This document shows positions 1 through 8,229 of a stretch of 44,109 nucleotides of DNA, in pieces. The DNA comes from an uncultured Bacilli bacterium (GTDB taxonomy: Bacteria > Bacillota_I > Bacilli_A > RF39 > UBA660). Position numbers and translations under genes: made by a program. The stretch spans positions 1 to 44,109 of the forward strand of contig CAKOHW010000008.1 of the NCBI GenBank assembly GCA_934086185.1, in the 5' to 3' direction. The stretch's first letter is position 1; each line of letters begins with the position of its first letter. Under the pieces are notes generated by a model, which saw only the letters and a program-made list of their open reading frames with translations, ran no database searches and was not told the DNA's origin.

Positions 1-95
1 CTTGTTAAAAAGTATGCATATGTTAATCCCAATAATGCTAATAATACTATTGTTATTCCTACTACACTAACAATTATCTTTTGTTTTTTATTCAT
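1..95 (-). CDS. SipW/TasA-type exported surface protein, N-terminal fragment (runs off window start)
   Basis: Only the first 31 codons are inside the window: start ATG at 95, with a ribosome site (GGAAGTAGG) upstream. They encode a short basic N-terminus, a hydrophobic stretch and a LTYAYFLT motif. This matches the signal sequences of the surface proteins starting at 15156, 25644 and 27610, and resembles signal peptides processed by SipW-type peptidases (as in TasA). The first 75 bases of the window are identical to bases 27516-27590 of the paralogue. The rest of the gene and its C-terminal module are not visible. Identity as a family member is secure; function (cell surface or matrix) is inferred. 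Confidence 0.85.
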   Translation of the reverse strand, partial: MNKKQKIIVSVVGITIVLLALLGLTYAYFLT

Positions 96-128
96 ATTTT
101 TTACCTACTTCCTATCTTTATATTTAAA

Positions 129-186
129 GTCTATCAAATTACTTTTTTAATTTGAACCAACAACTTTGTTGTTTTTATTATAATTT
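129..186 (-). promoter_or_regulatory. Upstream element shared with the 27610 gene, containing a 15-bp palindrome
   Basis: About 58 bases are nearly identical to 27641-27702. Both copies lie about 31-34 bases upstream of the start codon of a SipW-type surface gene. The core is the interrupted palindrome AACAAC-TTT-GTTGTT (159-173). It could be an operator or a 5' leader hairpin. On the + strand it also resembles a weak terminator, but nothing on the + strand ends here. The regulatory role is inferred from conservation and position only. Confidence 0.5.
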
Positions 187-231
187 ATTAAATTTAAATA
201 TCTTGTCAGAAAATCACACTCCAAACATTAC

Positions 232-266
232 AAAAAAATTTAATCATTATATTGATTAAATTTTTT
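232..266 (-). terminator. Rho-independent terminator of the hrcA-dnaJ operon
   Basis: The inverted repeat TTTAATCA/TGATTAAA with a six-base loop overlaps the dnaJ stop codon. It is flanked by A and T runs, so the - strand transcript ends in a U tract. Confidence 0.8.
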
Positions 267-1370
267 AAATGCTTCTTCATTATTTAATGTGGTTTCGTTT
301 AATTCTTTAATTAGACTCTTTTGAGTTCTATCTAACTTAGTAGGAATTATAACATTGTATATTATATAAGTATCACCTTTCTTACCAAGTTTTTCATCAT
401 CTATTCCTTTTCCACGTAATTTAACTTTATCTCCATTTTGAGTTCCAGATGGAACATCTACTTTTACTTTTCCTTGAATAGTATTTATTTCCTTTTTACA
501 TCCCATTATAGCTTCAGTTATAGTTAATGGAACTCTTACATAAATATCACTCTTATCTCTTTGATATATAGGATGATCTTTTATAGTAAATTCTATATAA
601 ACATCGCCTTTTGGTCCACCATTAAGTCCACTTGATGCTTTACCACTCATACGTAATTGATCACCATTATCAACACCACGTGGAACTCTTAATTTTAATG
701 TTTTCTTTTTATTAACTAAACCTTTTCCACGACATTGAGTACACGTATTTTCAAAAATTGTACCAGTTCCACCACAATTTGAACAAGTAGACTCAGATTG
801 AAATGTTCCTAAAATTGTTCTTTGTTGTGATATAACTCTACCTTTACCATTACAAGTTGGACAAGTTTTAGGATTATGTCCACCCATTCCATCACAAGAT
901 TCACACTTATCTTTTACATTAATTGTAAATTCTTTTTCACAACCATAAACTGCTTCTTCAAAAGATAATTCCATATGAACTAAAGCGTCTTCACCTTTTG
1001 TTTGGCGTTTACCTCCTCTAGAGGAATGTCTGCCTCCAAAAGCACCGCCACCCATAAATTGTTCGAATATATCTCCTAAATCAATGTCATCAAAACCAAA
1101 TCCAGAAAAACCGCCACCATTAAATCCGCCAAATCCAGCACCTGCACTTCCATCAAATGCTGCAGAACCAAATTGATCATATTGTTTACGTTTATTAGGG
1201 TCACTTAAAACAGCATATGCTTCACCTATTTCTTTAAACTTTTCTTGTGCACCGGCTTCTTTATTAACATCAGGATGGTATTGTTTAGCAAGTTTACGAA
1301 AAGCACGTTTTATCTCTTCATCACTAGCATTTTTATCTACACCCAAAGTTTTATAATAATCTTTTGACAT
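240..1370 (-). CDS. dnaJ: Chaperone protein DnaJ (Hsp40)
   Basis: Co-chaperone that delivers unfolded clients to DnaK and stimulates its ATPase in the cytoplasm. The 376-residue protein has full type I architecture: a J domain with the HPD motif at residues 32-34, a Gly/Phe-rich linker (about 70-115), four CxxCxGxG zinc-binding motifs (CESCDGMG, CPTCNGKG, CSNCGGTG, CTQCRGKG; about 155-215), then the client-binding domains. The start ATG follows AGGAAGTG. It is the last gene of the heat-shock operon, 2 bases after pepF, and ends in a terminator. Separation from dnaK by a peptidase gene is unusual; dnaK-dnaJ are normally adjacent. Confidence 0.98.
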   Translation of the reverse strand: MSKDYYKTLGVDKNASDEEIKRAFRKLAKQYHPDVNKEAGAQEKFKEIGEAYAVLSDPNKRKQYDQFGSAAFDGSAGAGFGGFNGGGFSGFGFDDIDLGDIFEQFMGGGAFGGRHSSRGGKRQTKGEDALVHMELSFEEAVYGCEKEFTINVKDKCESCDGMGGHNPKTCPTCNGKGRVISQQRTILGTFQSESTCSNCGGTGTIFENTCTQCRGKGLVNKKKTLKLRVPRGVDNGDQLRMSGKASSGLNGGPKGDVYIEFTIKDHPIYQRDKSDIYVRVPLTITEAIMGCKKEINTIQGKVKVDVPSGTQNGDKVKLRGKGIDDEKLGKKGDTYIIYNVIIPTKLDRTQKSLIKELNETTLNNEEAFKKFNQYND

Positions 1371-1372
1371 AT

Positions 1373-3172
1373 CTACACTTCCTCATCATATATTTTTTCA
1401 AATTTTTCAATTAATGAATCAAAATATTTTATAGCATCAACATATGTATCTTTAGATTCAATATCAATTCCTAATATAAGAAATGCATCTTTGGGTATAA
1501 CATCTCCACCTGTACTTAAGAATTTTAAATAATTATCTAACATAGTTTTATCTCCACTTAATATTTTACTTGCAACCACTGTTGCTACACTAATACAAAT
1601 AGCATAACTAAATAAATAAAATTTCATATAATAGTGAGATCTATTTACCCAATCATTTTTTATACTTTTATCTAATACAACTTCATTATTATAATATTTC
1701 TTTAATGAATTATATGATAATGAATCCATAAAATCTTTAGTTATAGTACCATCTTTTTCTACTAATTCATACATATCTAATTCCATTTTGCCTTCTCTTA
1801 TGGCACCATAAAAATTAGCAGCAAATACTCTTAAAATATTTTCTAATCCATTTAACTTTTCTTCTTTTGTTTTACCATGTTCTAGAAAATAATGTGATAA
1901 CAAACACTCATTAGTTAATGATGCAACCTCTGCAACACGAACACTAATTTCTCTATATTGCATAGGATTATTTTCTTTTATATATTGATAATTTACATTA
2001 TGTCCACCTTCATGAATAATTGTAGAAATAGAATCAATATCTTCATTAAAACTCATAACAATTCTACTATCACGGCTTAAAGTACTCGCACTATATGCTC
2101 CGTTTATTTTACCTTTATAACCACAATAATCTATATAATTATTATCAAATATTTTTTTGAATTTACTTAAATAATCTTCTCCTAAAGGTTTTAAAGCATC
2201 TAATATTATTTTTTGTGCTTCTTCTATTTCATATTTTTTTGAAGAATGAATAAGATCTAAATTCATATCATATTTATGAATTTTATTCATGCCCAATACT
2301 TTTTTCTTTAACTTATAATATTTACTTAAAACATCAATATTTTCTTCACTAGCACTAATTAAACTTTCAAATACTTTATTAGATAATCTTATACCAAATA
2401 AACTACTATCCCATGCACTATCAAAATGTCTTAACTTAGCCAAAGTAACATTTATTTTAACATAATTATTTAAAAGCATTGCATTTGTAATACTATATTC
2501 ATCTAATTTTTTATTAAATTTATCATATAGTTTCTTTCTAATACGTTCATCTTTATCTTTACTTAATCTTCTATAATTATTTGTAGTAATAGTATCTACT
2601 TCACCATTACTTAATTTAATTTTTCCATAATTATGTTCACTATTTAACATAGTAGAAGATATATCATCAAAATTATTCATAGAATTAACTAAACTTGTAA
2701 TAATTTTTTCTTCCTCTTCACTTAATGTATGTTCTTTATTTCTAAATATATCATCTAAATAATATTTAAATTCATTCAATTTAGGGCAAACATCATATAA
2801 TTTATTATATTCTTCTTTCTCTAATTTAAGAATTTCTGGAACAAAGAAAGCAGTATTAAGTTCAAATTCATTCATCAACACTAATGTTTTATTCTTTCTT
2901 TCAATATTTTCACTAATTCCTAATTCTAAATCATCTTTTATAAAAGAATAAACATATGAATTTTCCCATTCATTTAAAGTATTTATATATAAATTAAGAA
3001 ATTCATATAATTTATTTGCATCACTTAATTTATTTTTATAATTTTTTAATTTGTCTATATTATCTTTTAATTTTATAAGATGACTTTCAAAATCTTTTTC
3101 ATCTTTATAGTAATCATCCATTTTAACTTTATACTTATCAGGTACATCTTTTCTACAATTGTATTTTTTCAC
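1373..3172 (-). CDS. pepF: Oligoendopeptidase F (M3 family zinc metallopeptidase)
   Basis: Cytoplasmic zinc peptidase that cleaves short peptides. The 599-residue protein has the M3 active-site motif HEGGH (in IIHEGGHNVNY), followed downstream by the region supplying the third zinc ligand, and family-typical length. I chose the GTG start at 3172 because GGAGG lies five bases upstream; an in-frame TTG four codons earlier falls inside that ribosome site. It sits between dnaK and dnaJ in the HrcA/CIRCE operon, which suggests heat-inducible expression and a part in clearing peptides from damaged proteins. That coupling is inferred. An 11-bp hairpin precedes it and may set its level relative to dnaK. 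Confidence 0.93.
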   Translation of the reverse strand: MKKYNCRKDVPDKYKVKMDDYYKDEKDFESHLIKLKDNIDKLKNYKNKLSDANKLYEFLNLYINTLNEWENSYVYSFIKDDLELGISENIERKNKTLVLMNEFELNTAFFVPEILKLEKEEYNKLYDVCPKLNEFKYYLDDIFRNKEHTLSEEEEKIITSLVNSMNNFDDISSTMLNSEHNYGKIKLSNGEVDTITTNNYRRLSKDKDERIRKKLYDKFNKKLDEYSITNAMLLNNYVKINVTLAKLRHFDSAWDSSLFGIRLSNKVFESLISASEENIDVLSKYYKLKKKVLGMNKIHKYDMNLDLIHSSKKYEIEEAQKIILDALKPLGEDYLSKFKKIFDNNYIDYCGYKGKINGAYSASTLSRDSRIVMSFNEDIDSISTIIHEGGHNVNYQYIKENNPMQYREISVRVAEVASLTNECLLSHYFLEHGKTKEEKLNGLENILRVFAANFYGAIREGKMELDMYELVEKDGTITKDFMDSLSYNSLKKYYNNEVVLDKSIKNDWVNRSHYYMKFYLFSYAICISVATVVASKILSGDKTMLDNYLKFLSTGGDVIPKDAFLILGIDIESKDTYVDAIKYFDSLIEKFEKIYDEEV

Positions 3173-3194
3173 AATTTCCTCCAAAACTTAAATT

Positions 3195-3220
3195 AAGAGA
3201 TTAGATTAGTCTAATCTCTT
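3195..3220 (-). other. Perfect hairpin between dnaK and pepF
   Basis: An 11-bp perfect stem (AAGAGATTAGA/TCTAATCTCTT) with a four-base loop lies 9 bases downstream of the dnaK-side boundary and just upstream of the pepF ribosome site. On the - strand it is not followed by a U run, so an mRNA processing or stability element, or partial attenuation, is more likely than full termination. Confidence 0.55.
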
Positions 3221-3228
3221 TAATTTTC

Positions 3229-5034
3229 TTATTTATTTACAAATTCTGCTTCGCTAGCGCCATCATTATCTTCGGCATTATTAGCATTACCATTTTCTTT
3301 TGCAGCTTCTTGATATACACGAGTAGCATATTCCATTGCTTTTTCGTTTAACTTAGTTGTTTTTTCTTTAATATCGTCTACATCATTTCCTTCAAGAGAT
3401 TTCTTTAATTCTTCAATTAATTTTTCAGTTTCTTCTTTTTCACTACTAGTTAATTTATCTCCTAAATCTTTAATAGATTTTTCTGTAGCAAATATTGTTT
3501 GTTCTGCTTCATTTCTAGCATCAGCTTCTTGTTTACGTTTTTCATCAGCTTCTTTATTAGCTTCTGCTTCTTTCATCATTTTATCAATTTCTTCATCTGT
3601 TAAATTTGTATTTGAAGTAATTGTAATTTTTTGTTCTTTATTAGTTCCTAAATCTTTTGCAGTAACATTAACGATACCATTTGCATCAATATCAAACTTA
3701 ACTTCAATTTGAGGAACACCTCTTGGAGCACTAGGAATACCAGTTAATTGGAATCTTCCTAAAGTTTTATTATCTGCAGCCATTGGTCTTTCACCTTGTA
3801 ATACATGAATATCAACTGCAGGTTGATTATCTACTGCTGTAGAGAATACTTGAGATTTACTTGTAGGAATTGTAGTATTTCTAGGAATTAACACAGTCAT
3901 AACATCACCTAATGTTTCAATACCTAATGATAATGGCGTAACATCCAATAATACTAAATCATCTACTTCACCAGTTAAAACTCCACCTTGTATAGCAGCA
4001 CCCATAGCAACTACTTCATCAGGGTTAACACTCTTATTAGGTTCCTTTCCTAATTCATCTTTAATTAAATTTTGAATATAAGGAATTCTACTAGAACCAC
4101 CAACTAATACAACTTGATCAATATCATTCTTAGTTAATTTAGCATCTTTTAATGCTTTTCTAACTGCATCTAATGTTGAATCAAATAAATCTTTACATAA
4201 ATTTTCAAATTTAGCACGAGTTATACTCATATCCATATGTACTGGACCATCTGCATTTTGTGTTAAGAATGGTAAATTTATATTTGTTGTAGTCATACTA
4301 CTTAAATCTTTTTTAGCTTTTTCTGCAGCATCTTTTATACGTTGCATAGCCATTTTATCCTTAGATAAATCTATACCATTTTCTTTCTTAAATTCATCAA
4401 CCATATAATCCATTAAACGTTTATCAAAGTCATCTCCACCAAGTCTATTATTACCACTTGTAGATTTAACTTCAAATACTCCATCACCTAATTCAAGTAT
4501 TGATACATCAAATGTACCTCCACCTAAATCATAAACTAATATAGTTTGTAATTTATCTTGTTTATCTAAACCATATGCTAAAGCTGCAGCAGTTGGTTCG
4601 TTAACAATTCTTTCTACTTCTAATCCTGCAATTTTACCTGCATTTTTAGTTGCTTGTCTTTCAGCATCATTGAAATATGCTGGAACTGTAATAACTGCTT
4701 TTGTTACAGTTTCCCCTAAATAACTTTCTGCATCTTTCTTTAATTTCATTAAGATTTTTGCACTTATTTCTTCAGGTGTATATTTCTTTCCATCTATATC
4801 AACTTTTTCATTAGTTCCCATTTTTCTTTTAATAGATGAAATTGTTTTATTAGGATTTGTAACTGCTTGATGTTTTGCAGTAATACCTACTATTTCTTCA
4901 TCATTTTTAAATGCAACAACACTTGGAGTTGTTCTATCTCCTTCTGCATTTGTAATAACCTTAGGTTCTCCACCTTCTAGTACAGCAACACAAGAGTTTG
5001 TTGTACCTAAATCTATACCAATAATTTTTGCCAT
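3229..5034 (-). CDS. dnaK: Chaperone protein DnaK (Hsp70)
   Basis: ATP-dependent chaperone that works with DnaJ and GrpE. The 601-residue protein shows the N-terminal phosphate motif GIDLGTTNSC, the second ATPase motif VYDLGGGTFDVS, the DDLVLLDVTPLSLGIET linker region leading into the substrate-binding domain, and a charged helical lid. The ATG at 5034 (MAKIIGIDL) is preferred over an upstream in-frame GTG that sits only a few bases from the GGAG ribosome site. It lies in the CIRCE-controlled operon directly after grpE, with a 14-base gap. Confidence 0.99.
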   Translation of the reverse strand: MAKIIGIDLGTTNSCVAVLEGGEPKVITNAEGDRTTPSVVAFKNDEEIVGITAKHQAVTNPNKTISSIKRKMGTNEKVDIDGKKYTPEEISAKILMKLKKDAESYLGETVTKAVITVPAYFNDAERQATKNAGKIAGLEVERIVNEPTAAALAYGLDKQDKLQTILVYDLGGGTFDVSILELGDGVFEVKSTSGNNRLGGDDFDKRLMDYMVDEFKKENGIDLSKDKMAMQRIKDAAEKAKKDLSSMTTTNINLPFLTQNADGPVHMDMSITRAKFENLCKDLFDSTLDAVRKALKDAKLTKNDIDQVVLVGGSSRIPYIQNLIKDELGKEPNKSVNPDEVVAMGAAIQGGVLTGEVDDLVLLDVTPLSLGIETLGDVMTVLIPRNTTIPTSKSQVFSTAVDNQPAVDIHVLQGERPMAADNKTLGRFQLTGIPSAPRGVPQIEVKFDIDANGIVNVTAKDLGTNKEQKITITSNTNLTDEEIDKMMKEAEANKEADEKRKQEADARNEAEQTIFATEKSIKDLGDKLTSSEKEETEKLIEELKKSLEGNDVDDIKEKTTKLNEKAMEYATRVYQEAAKENGNANNAEDNDGASEAEFVNK

Positions 5035-5048
5035 ATCTTTCACTCTCC

Positions 5049-5630
5049 TTATTCATTTACTTTGACCATGGCAGGTCTAATTACTTTATCTTTATACATA
5101 TAACCTTTTTGAAGTACTTCTAATACTACTCCATGAGGTTTTTCTTCATCATGATCCATCAATACTGCTTGATGAACTTTAGGATCAAACTCAATACCTT
5201 CAGCTTCTATTTCCTTAACTTCATTCTTATTCATTATACCTATAATATCAGTATAAATCATTTTAAATCCACTTAAGAACTTAGATACCTCATCAGATAA
5301 ATCATTATCATCCATCATTAATCCTCTTTCAAAATTATCAATTATAGGAAGTAAAGACTTTAAAATATCTTCATTACAATACTTCATCATATAAGATACT
5401 TCTTCTTCTTTTCTTCTCTTAAAATTAACTAATTCTGCTTGATTTCTAAGCATTTTCTCATTAACATTAGTTAAATCTAACTTCAATTTTTCAATCTCAG
5501 TTTCATATTTCTTAACTATTTTCTCATGATTTTTATTTTCATGTTTCTCATGATTCTTATTATCATGTTTTTCTTGCTTTTCATTTTTTTCTAAACTTTT
5601 TTGTATATTTTCTAAATCTTTATCTTTCAT
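5049..5630 (-). CDS. grpE: Nucleotide exchange factor GrpE
   Basis: Releases ADP from DnaK. The 193-residue protein has a long charged N-terminal coiled coil and the conserved C-terminal core, including EAEGIEFDPKVHQAVLMDHD and a final beta domain with VLQKGYMYKDKVIRPAMVKV. Residues about 14-40 contain short His/Asn/Lys/Glu repeats (HDNKNHEKHENKNHEK), a low-complexity tail not needed for the core fold. The start follows GAAAGG. It lies 3 bases after hrcA in the heat-shock operon. Confidence 0.97.
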   Translation of the reverse strand: MKDKDLENIQKSLEKNEKQEKHDNKNHEKHENKNHEKIVKKYETEIEKLKLDLTNVNEKMLRNQAELVNFKRRKEEEVSYMMKYCNEDILKSLLPIIDNFERGLMMDDNDLSDEVSKFLSGFKMIYTDIIGIMNKNEVKEIEAEGIEFDPKVHQAVLMDHDEEKPHGVVLEVLQKGYMYKDKVIRPAMVKVNE

Positions 5631-5633
5631 AAT

Positions 5634-6626
5634 CTACCTTTCTATGTAGTTCTTCAAGAACTCTAATAAAGTTACTACTTTATCATATTCCATTCTCTTA
5701 GGACCTATAATAGCAAGCGTACCCTCTTCACCATCAACATTATAACTAGTTTTTATTACTGTAGTATCAGGATCAAAATTATTCTCACTTCCAATATATA
5801 CTTTAATTTCTTTATCATCAGTAATTATATTTTTTACTAAATCAACATTTTCTAATTTACTAATAATTTCTTTAATTTTTTCAGGTTCATTATATTCAGG
5901 TTGTTTTAATATATTAGTCTTACCCCCAAAAAATACATCATCTTCACTTTGTTCTTTAAAATCAGAAAATGCATCATAAAAGAAATTACATAATTCTTCA
6001 TACTTCTCAATAGTTTTTGCAATCTTAGGTTTAATTTCAAATTCTAATTTTTCTAATACATTATTTAAAGGAGTACCAACTAAAGATTTATTTATTAATT
6101 CACAAGTCTTAACTATTTCTTTAACACTTATACCATCAGGTATATTAACTTGTTTATTTTCAACATGTCCAGTATTAGTAACAAGTAAAGCAACTACTTT
6201 TTTATCATCAATAGGTATTATACTAACTTGTTGTAATACATTATTATCATTATTTTTACCTAACACTATACTTGTATAATTTGTTATATCACTTATAATT
6301 TCCATACACTTAGTTATGGCATCAGATAAAACTAAATCTTTATTATTTAATATAGTTTGTAACTTTAATAAATCCTCTCCAGTTATTTCTTTAGGTTTCA
6401 TCAAATTTTCTACATAATAGTGATACCCACTCTCACTAGGAATACGTCCACTACTTGTATGAGTTTTCTCTAAAAAACCTAACTCTTCCAAATAACTCAT
6501 ATCATTTCTAATAGTTGCACTAGAACAATTAAACTTTTTACATAAAGACTTAGAACCAACTGGTTTAATATTCTTTATATAAGACTCAACTATTGCTTTT
6601 AAAAGTTTACTTTGTCGTTCTCCCAC
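5634..6626 (-). CDS. hrcA: Heat-inducible transcription repressor HrcA
   Basis: Repressor of class I heat-shock genes that binds CIRCE, kept active by GroEL in characterised systems. The 330-residue protein has an N-terminal winged helix (residues about 3-75, with SSATIRNDMSYLEELGFLEK) and the HrcA C-terminal domain ending in TYNVDGEEGTLAIIGPKRM. The start is GTG at 6626, preceded by AAAGGAAGTG. It is first gene of the operon and has two CIRCE copies upstream, so it is autoregulated. Confidence 0.98.
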   Translation of the reverse strand: MGERQSKLLKAIVESYIKNIKPVGSKSLCKKFNCSSATIRNDMSYLEELGFLEKTHTSSGRIPSESGYHYYVENLMKPKEITGEDLLKLQTILNNKDLVLSDAITKCMEIISDITNYTSIVLGKNNDNNVLQQVSIIPIDDKKVVALLVTNTGHVENKQVNIPDGISVKEIVKTCELINKSLVGTPLNNVLEKLEFEIKPKIAKTIEKYEELCNFFYDAFSDFKEQSEDDVFFGGKTNILKQPEYNEPEKIKEIISKLENVDLVKNIITDDKEIKVYIGSENNFDPDTTVIKTSYNVDGEEGTLAIIGPKRMEYDKVVTLLEFLKNYIER

Positions 6627-6639
6627 AAAATCACTTCCT

Positions 6640-6666
6640 TTAGCACATCTTTTTCCTTAGTGCTAA
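6640..6666 (-). promoter_or_regulatory. CIRCE operator, promoter-distal copy
   Basis: TTAGCACAT-N9-TAGTGCTAA has the canonical 9-9-9 spacing of the HrcA binding site, with imperfect inner bases. It lies between the transcription start region and the hrcA ribosome site, where bound repressor would block elongation or early initiation. Confidence 0.85.
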
Positions 6667-6670
6667 CTAC

Positions 6671-6699
6671 ATTATAATATTATGTTTAGCACTTGTCAA
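6671..6699 (-). promoter_or_regulatory. Sigma-A promoter of the hrcA operon
   Basis: On the - strand, a consensus -35 TTGACA (6699-6694) and a consensus -10 TATAAT (6676-6671) are separated by exactly 17 bases. The -35 box lies inside the upstream CIRCE, so HrcA binding would exclude RNA polymerase. Confidence 0.9.
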
Positions 6700-6713
6700 T
6701 ATATGAGTGCTAA
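6686..6713 (-). promoter_or_regulatory. CIRCE operator overlapping the promoter, with a spacer one base too long
   Basis: TTAGCACTT-N10-GAGTGCTAA. The half-sites match CIRCE almost perfectly, but the whole element is 28 bases instead of the canonical 27. It overlaps the -35 box of the hrcA promoter. Confidence 0.85.
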
Positions 6714-6732
6714 TTTTTATTTTTTTTGTAAA

Positions 6733-6769
6733 ATAAAAAAGTTTATAAAAATTAAACTTCATTATAAAC
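6733..6769 (-). terminator. Terminator of the small gene at 6771-7133
   Basis: The stem GTTTATAA (6741-6748)/TTATAAAC (6762-6769) is followed on the - strand by a run of U. It insulates the hrcA promoter from the upstream gene. Confidence 0.7.
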
Positions 6770-6770
6770 C

Positions 6771-7133
6771 TCAATTTACTTTACGTTTACCATTATTTTT
6801 ACTTAATTTATATATTTTATATATATTATTAGTAACATTAGCAATCAAAACATTCTCACTATATTCACTTTTAAAGCCACACATATTAAATAAAATATTT
6901 AAATGATTAAAATCTATAATGTTTTTATCATACTCTACTTTAGGATATTCCATCAAATAATCAAAATTAATAGTAGGAATATACTTTTCAACTATTAATG
7001 AAGTTATAACGCCATCATTCTCTCTAATTACTATTCTGAAATCACATCCATCACTATTTTCTTTCATTAATATTTTAATTAACTTACAAAATAACTTTTC
7101 AGTATTTCTATCTATACTTTCTATTGATTTCAT
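6771..7133 (-). CDS. Hypothetical protein, 120 residues
   Basis: Not recognised. The predicted soluble protein has no signal peptide or membrane segment: an N-terminal helix (MKSIESIDRNTEKLFCKLIKI), then an alternating strand-like section (DFRIVIRENDGVITSLIVEKY) and a basic C-terminus. The ATG at 7133 is chosen because GGGAGTGG lies just upstream; an in-frame GTG five codons earlier is part of that ribosome site. It is monocistronic, divergent from pta, with its own terminator. It could be a small regulator or house-keeping orphan; nothing here decides. Confidence 0.7.
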   Translation of the reverse strand: MKSIESIDRNTEKLFCKLIKILMKENSDGCDFRIVIRENDGVITSLIVEKYIPTINFDYLMEYPKVEYDKNIIDFNHLNILFNMCGFKSEYSENVLIANVTNNIYKIYKLSKNNGKRKVN

Positions 7134-7214
7134 AAATACCACTCCCACTAAATAGTTTATAATATAAATAGACTTAAGTAAACAAATTTGATAAAATAAT
7201 TAATGGTGATATAT

Positions 7215-8213
7215 ATGATAATAAATAAATTAATAGAAAAAGCTAAACAAAATAAAAAAACAATATGTTTAGTAGAAACAGACGACTTAAGAACATTAAA
7301 AGCAGCAAGTATTGTAAAAGAAAAAGATTTTGCAAACATAATATTAGTAGGAAAAGAAGATACAATATATAAATTATCAAAGTCTAATAATATTAATTTA
7401 GATGGAATAAAAATAATCAACCCATTAACTAGTAACATCACAAATGAATTAATTGATAAATTCTATGAATTAAGAAAATCTAAAGGTTTAACTTATGAAG
7501 AAGCAAAAGACATAATAACAAATGATTATTTATATTTTGGTGATATGTTAGTATACATGGACTATGCTGATGGATTAGTTGCAGGAGCAACCCATTCATC
7601 AAGTGACGTATTAAGAGCTGCTTTAAAAACAGTAAAAACTGCTACAGATTCTAAAATAGTATCAGCATTTTTCTTAATGGAATTAGACAATAAAAAATTA
7701 GGAAGTAATGGAATATTCATCTATTCTGATTGTGGTATGATACAAAATCCAACAAGTATAGAACTTGCAAATATTGCATATTCTTCTTCAAAAACATTTA
7801 GTGATTTAATTGGAGATACTCCAAAAATAGCATTCCTATCACATTCTACAAACGGAAGTAGTAAATGCCCAGATGTAGACAAAGTTAAAGAGGCAGTTAA
7901 TATATTTAAAGAAGAATACCCAAATATAATAGCAGATGGTGAACTACAATTAGATGCTGCAATAATACCAGAAATTGCTGCATCCAAATATCCAACGTCA
8001 AAAATTAAAGGAGATGCAAATATATTAATATTTCCAGATCTAGATGCTGGTAACATTGCATATAAAATAACTGAAAGAATGGCAAACGCAAAAGCATATG
8101 GTCCAATAACACAAGGTATAAGAAAACCAATAAATGATTTATCTAGAGGATGTAATGAACTAGATATAGTTGGTGTTATAGCAATAACTTGTGTACAAGC
8201 ACAAAAAAATTGA
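7215..8213 (+). CDS. pta: Phosphate acetyltransferase
   Basis: Interconverts acetyl-CoA and acetyl phosphate, the first step of ATP-yielding acetate formation, and works with PflB (31201) in anaerobic metabolism. The 332-residue protein is the short single-domain type of the Pta/Ptb family, with the conserved blocks VAGATHSSSDVLRAAL, FLSHSTNGSS, DGELQLDAAI, ANILIFPDLDAGNIAYK and GPITQGIRKPINDLSRG. The ATG at 7215 has GGTGAT five bases upstream and is better than the ATG at 7203. The gene ends with TGA, showing that TGA is a stop in this organism. No ackA is adjacent. Phosphate butyryltransferase is a less likely alternative. Confidence 0.94.
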   Translation: MIINKLIEKAKQNKKTICLVETDDLRTLKAASIVKEKDFANIILVGKEDTIYKLSKSNNINLDGIKIINPLTSNITNELIDKFYELRKSKGLTYEEAKDIITNDYLYFGDMLVYMDYADGLVAGATHSSSDVLRAALKTVKTATDSKIVSAFFLMELDNKKLGSNGIFIYSDCGMIQNPTSIELANIAYSSSKTFSDLIGDTPKIAFLSHSTNGSSKCPDVDKVKEAVNIFKEEYPNIIADGELQLDAAIIPEIAASKYPTSKIKGDANILIFPDLDAGNIAYKITERMANAKAYGPITQGIRKPINDLSRGCNELDIVGVIAITCVQAQKN

Positions 8214-8229
8214 TATCAAATCAATTTTT
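8205..8229. terminator. Bidirectional terminator between pta and the D,D-carboxypeptidase gene
   Basis: The stem AAAAATTGAT/ATCAATTTTT with a five-base loop has A and T tracts on both sides. It overlaps the stop codons of the two convergent genes and can serve both strands. Confidence 0.8.

Noticed and set aside
6682..6906. Open frame on the + strand across the hrcA promoter
   Set aside because: It overlaps the CIRCE/promoter region and the real - strand gene, and has no ribosome site.
8211..8213. Mycoplasma-type code with TGA as Trp
   Set aside because: TGA ends pta, pflB, rlmN, rsgA and dacF at family-typical lengths, and Trp is encoded by TGG.
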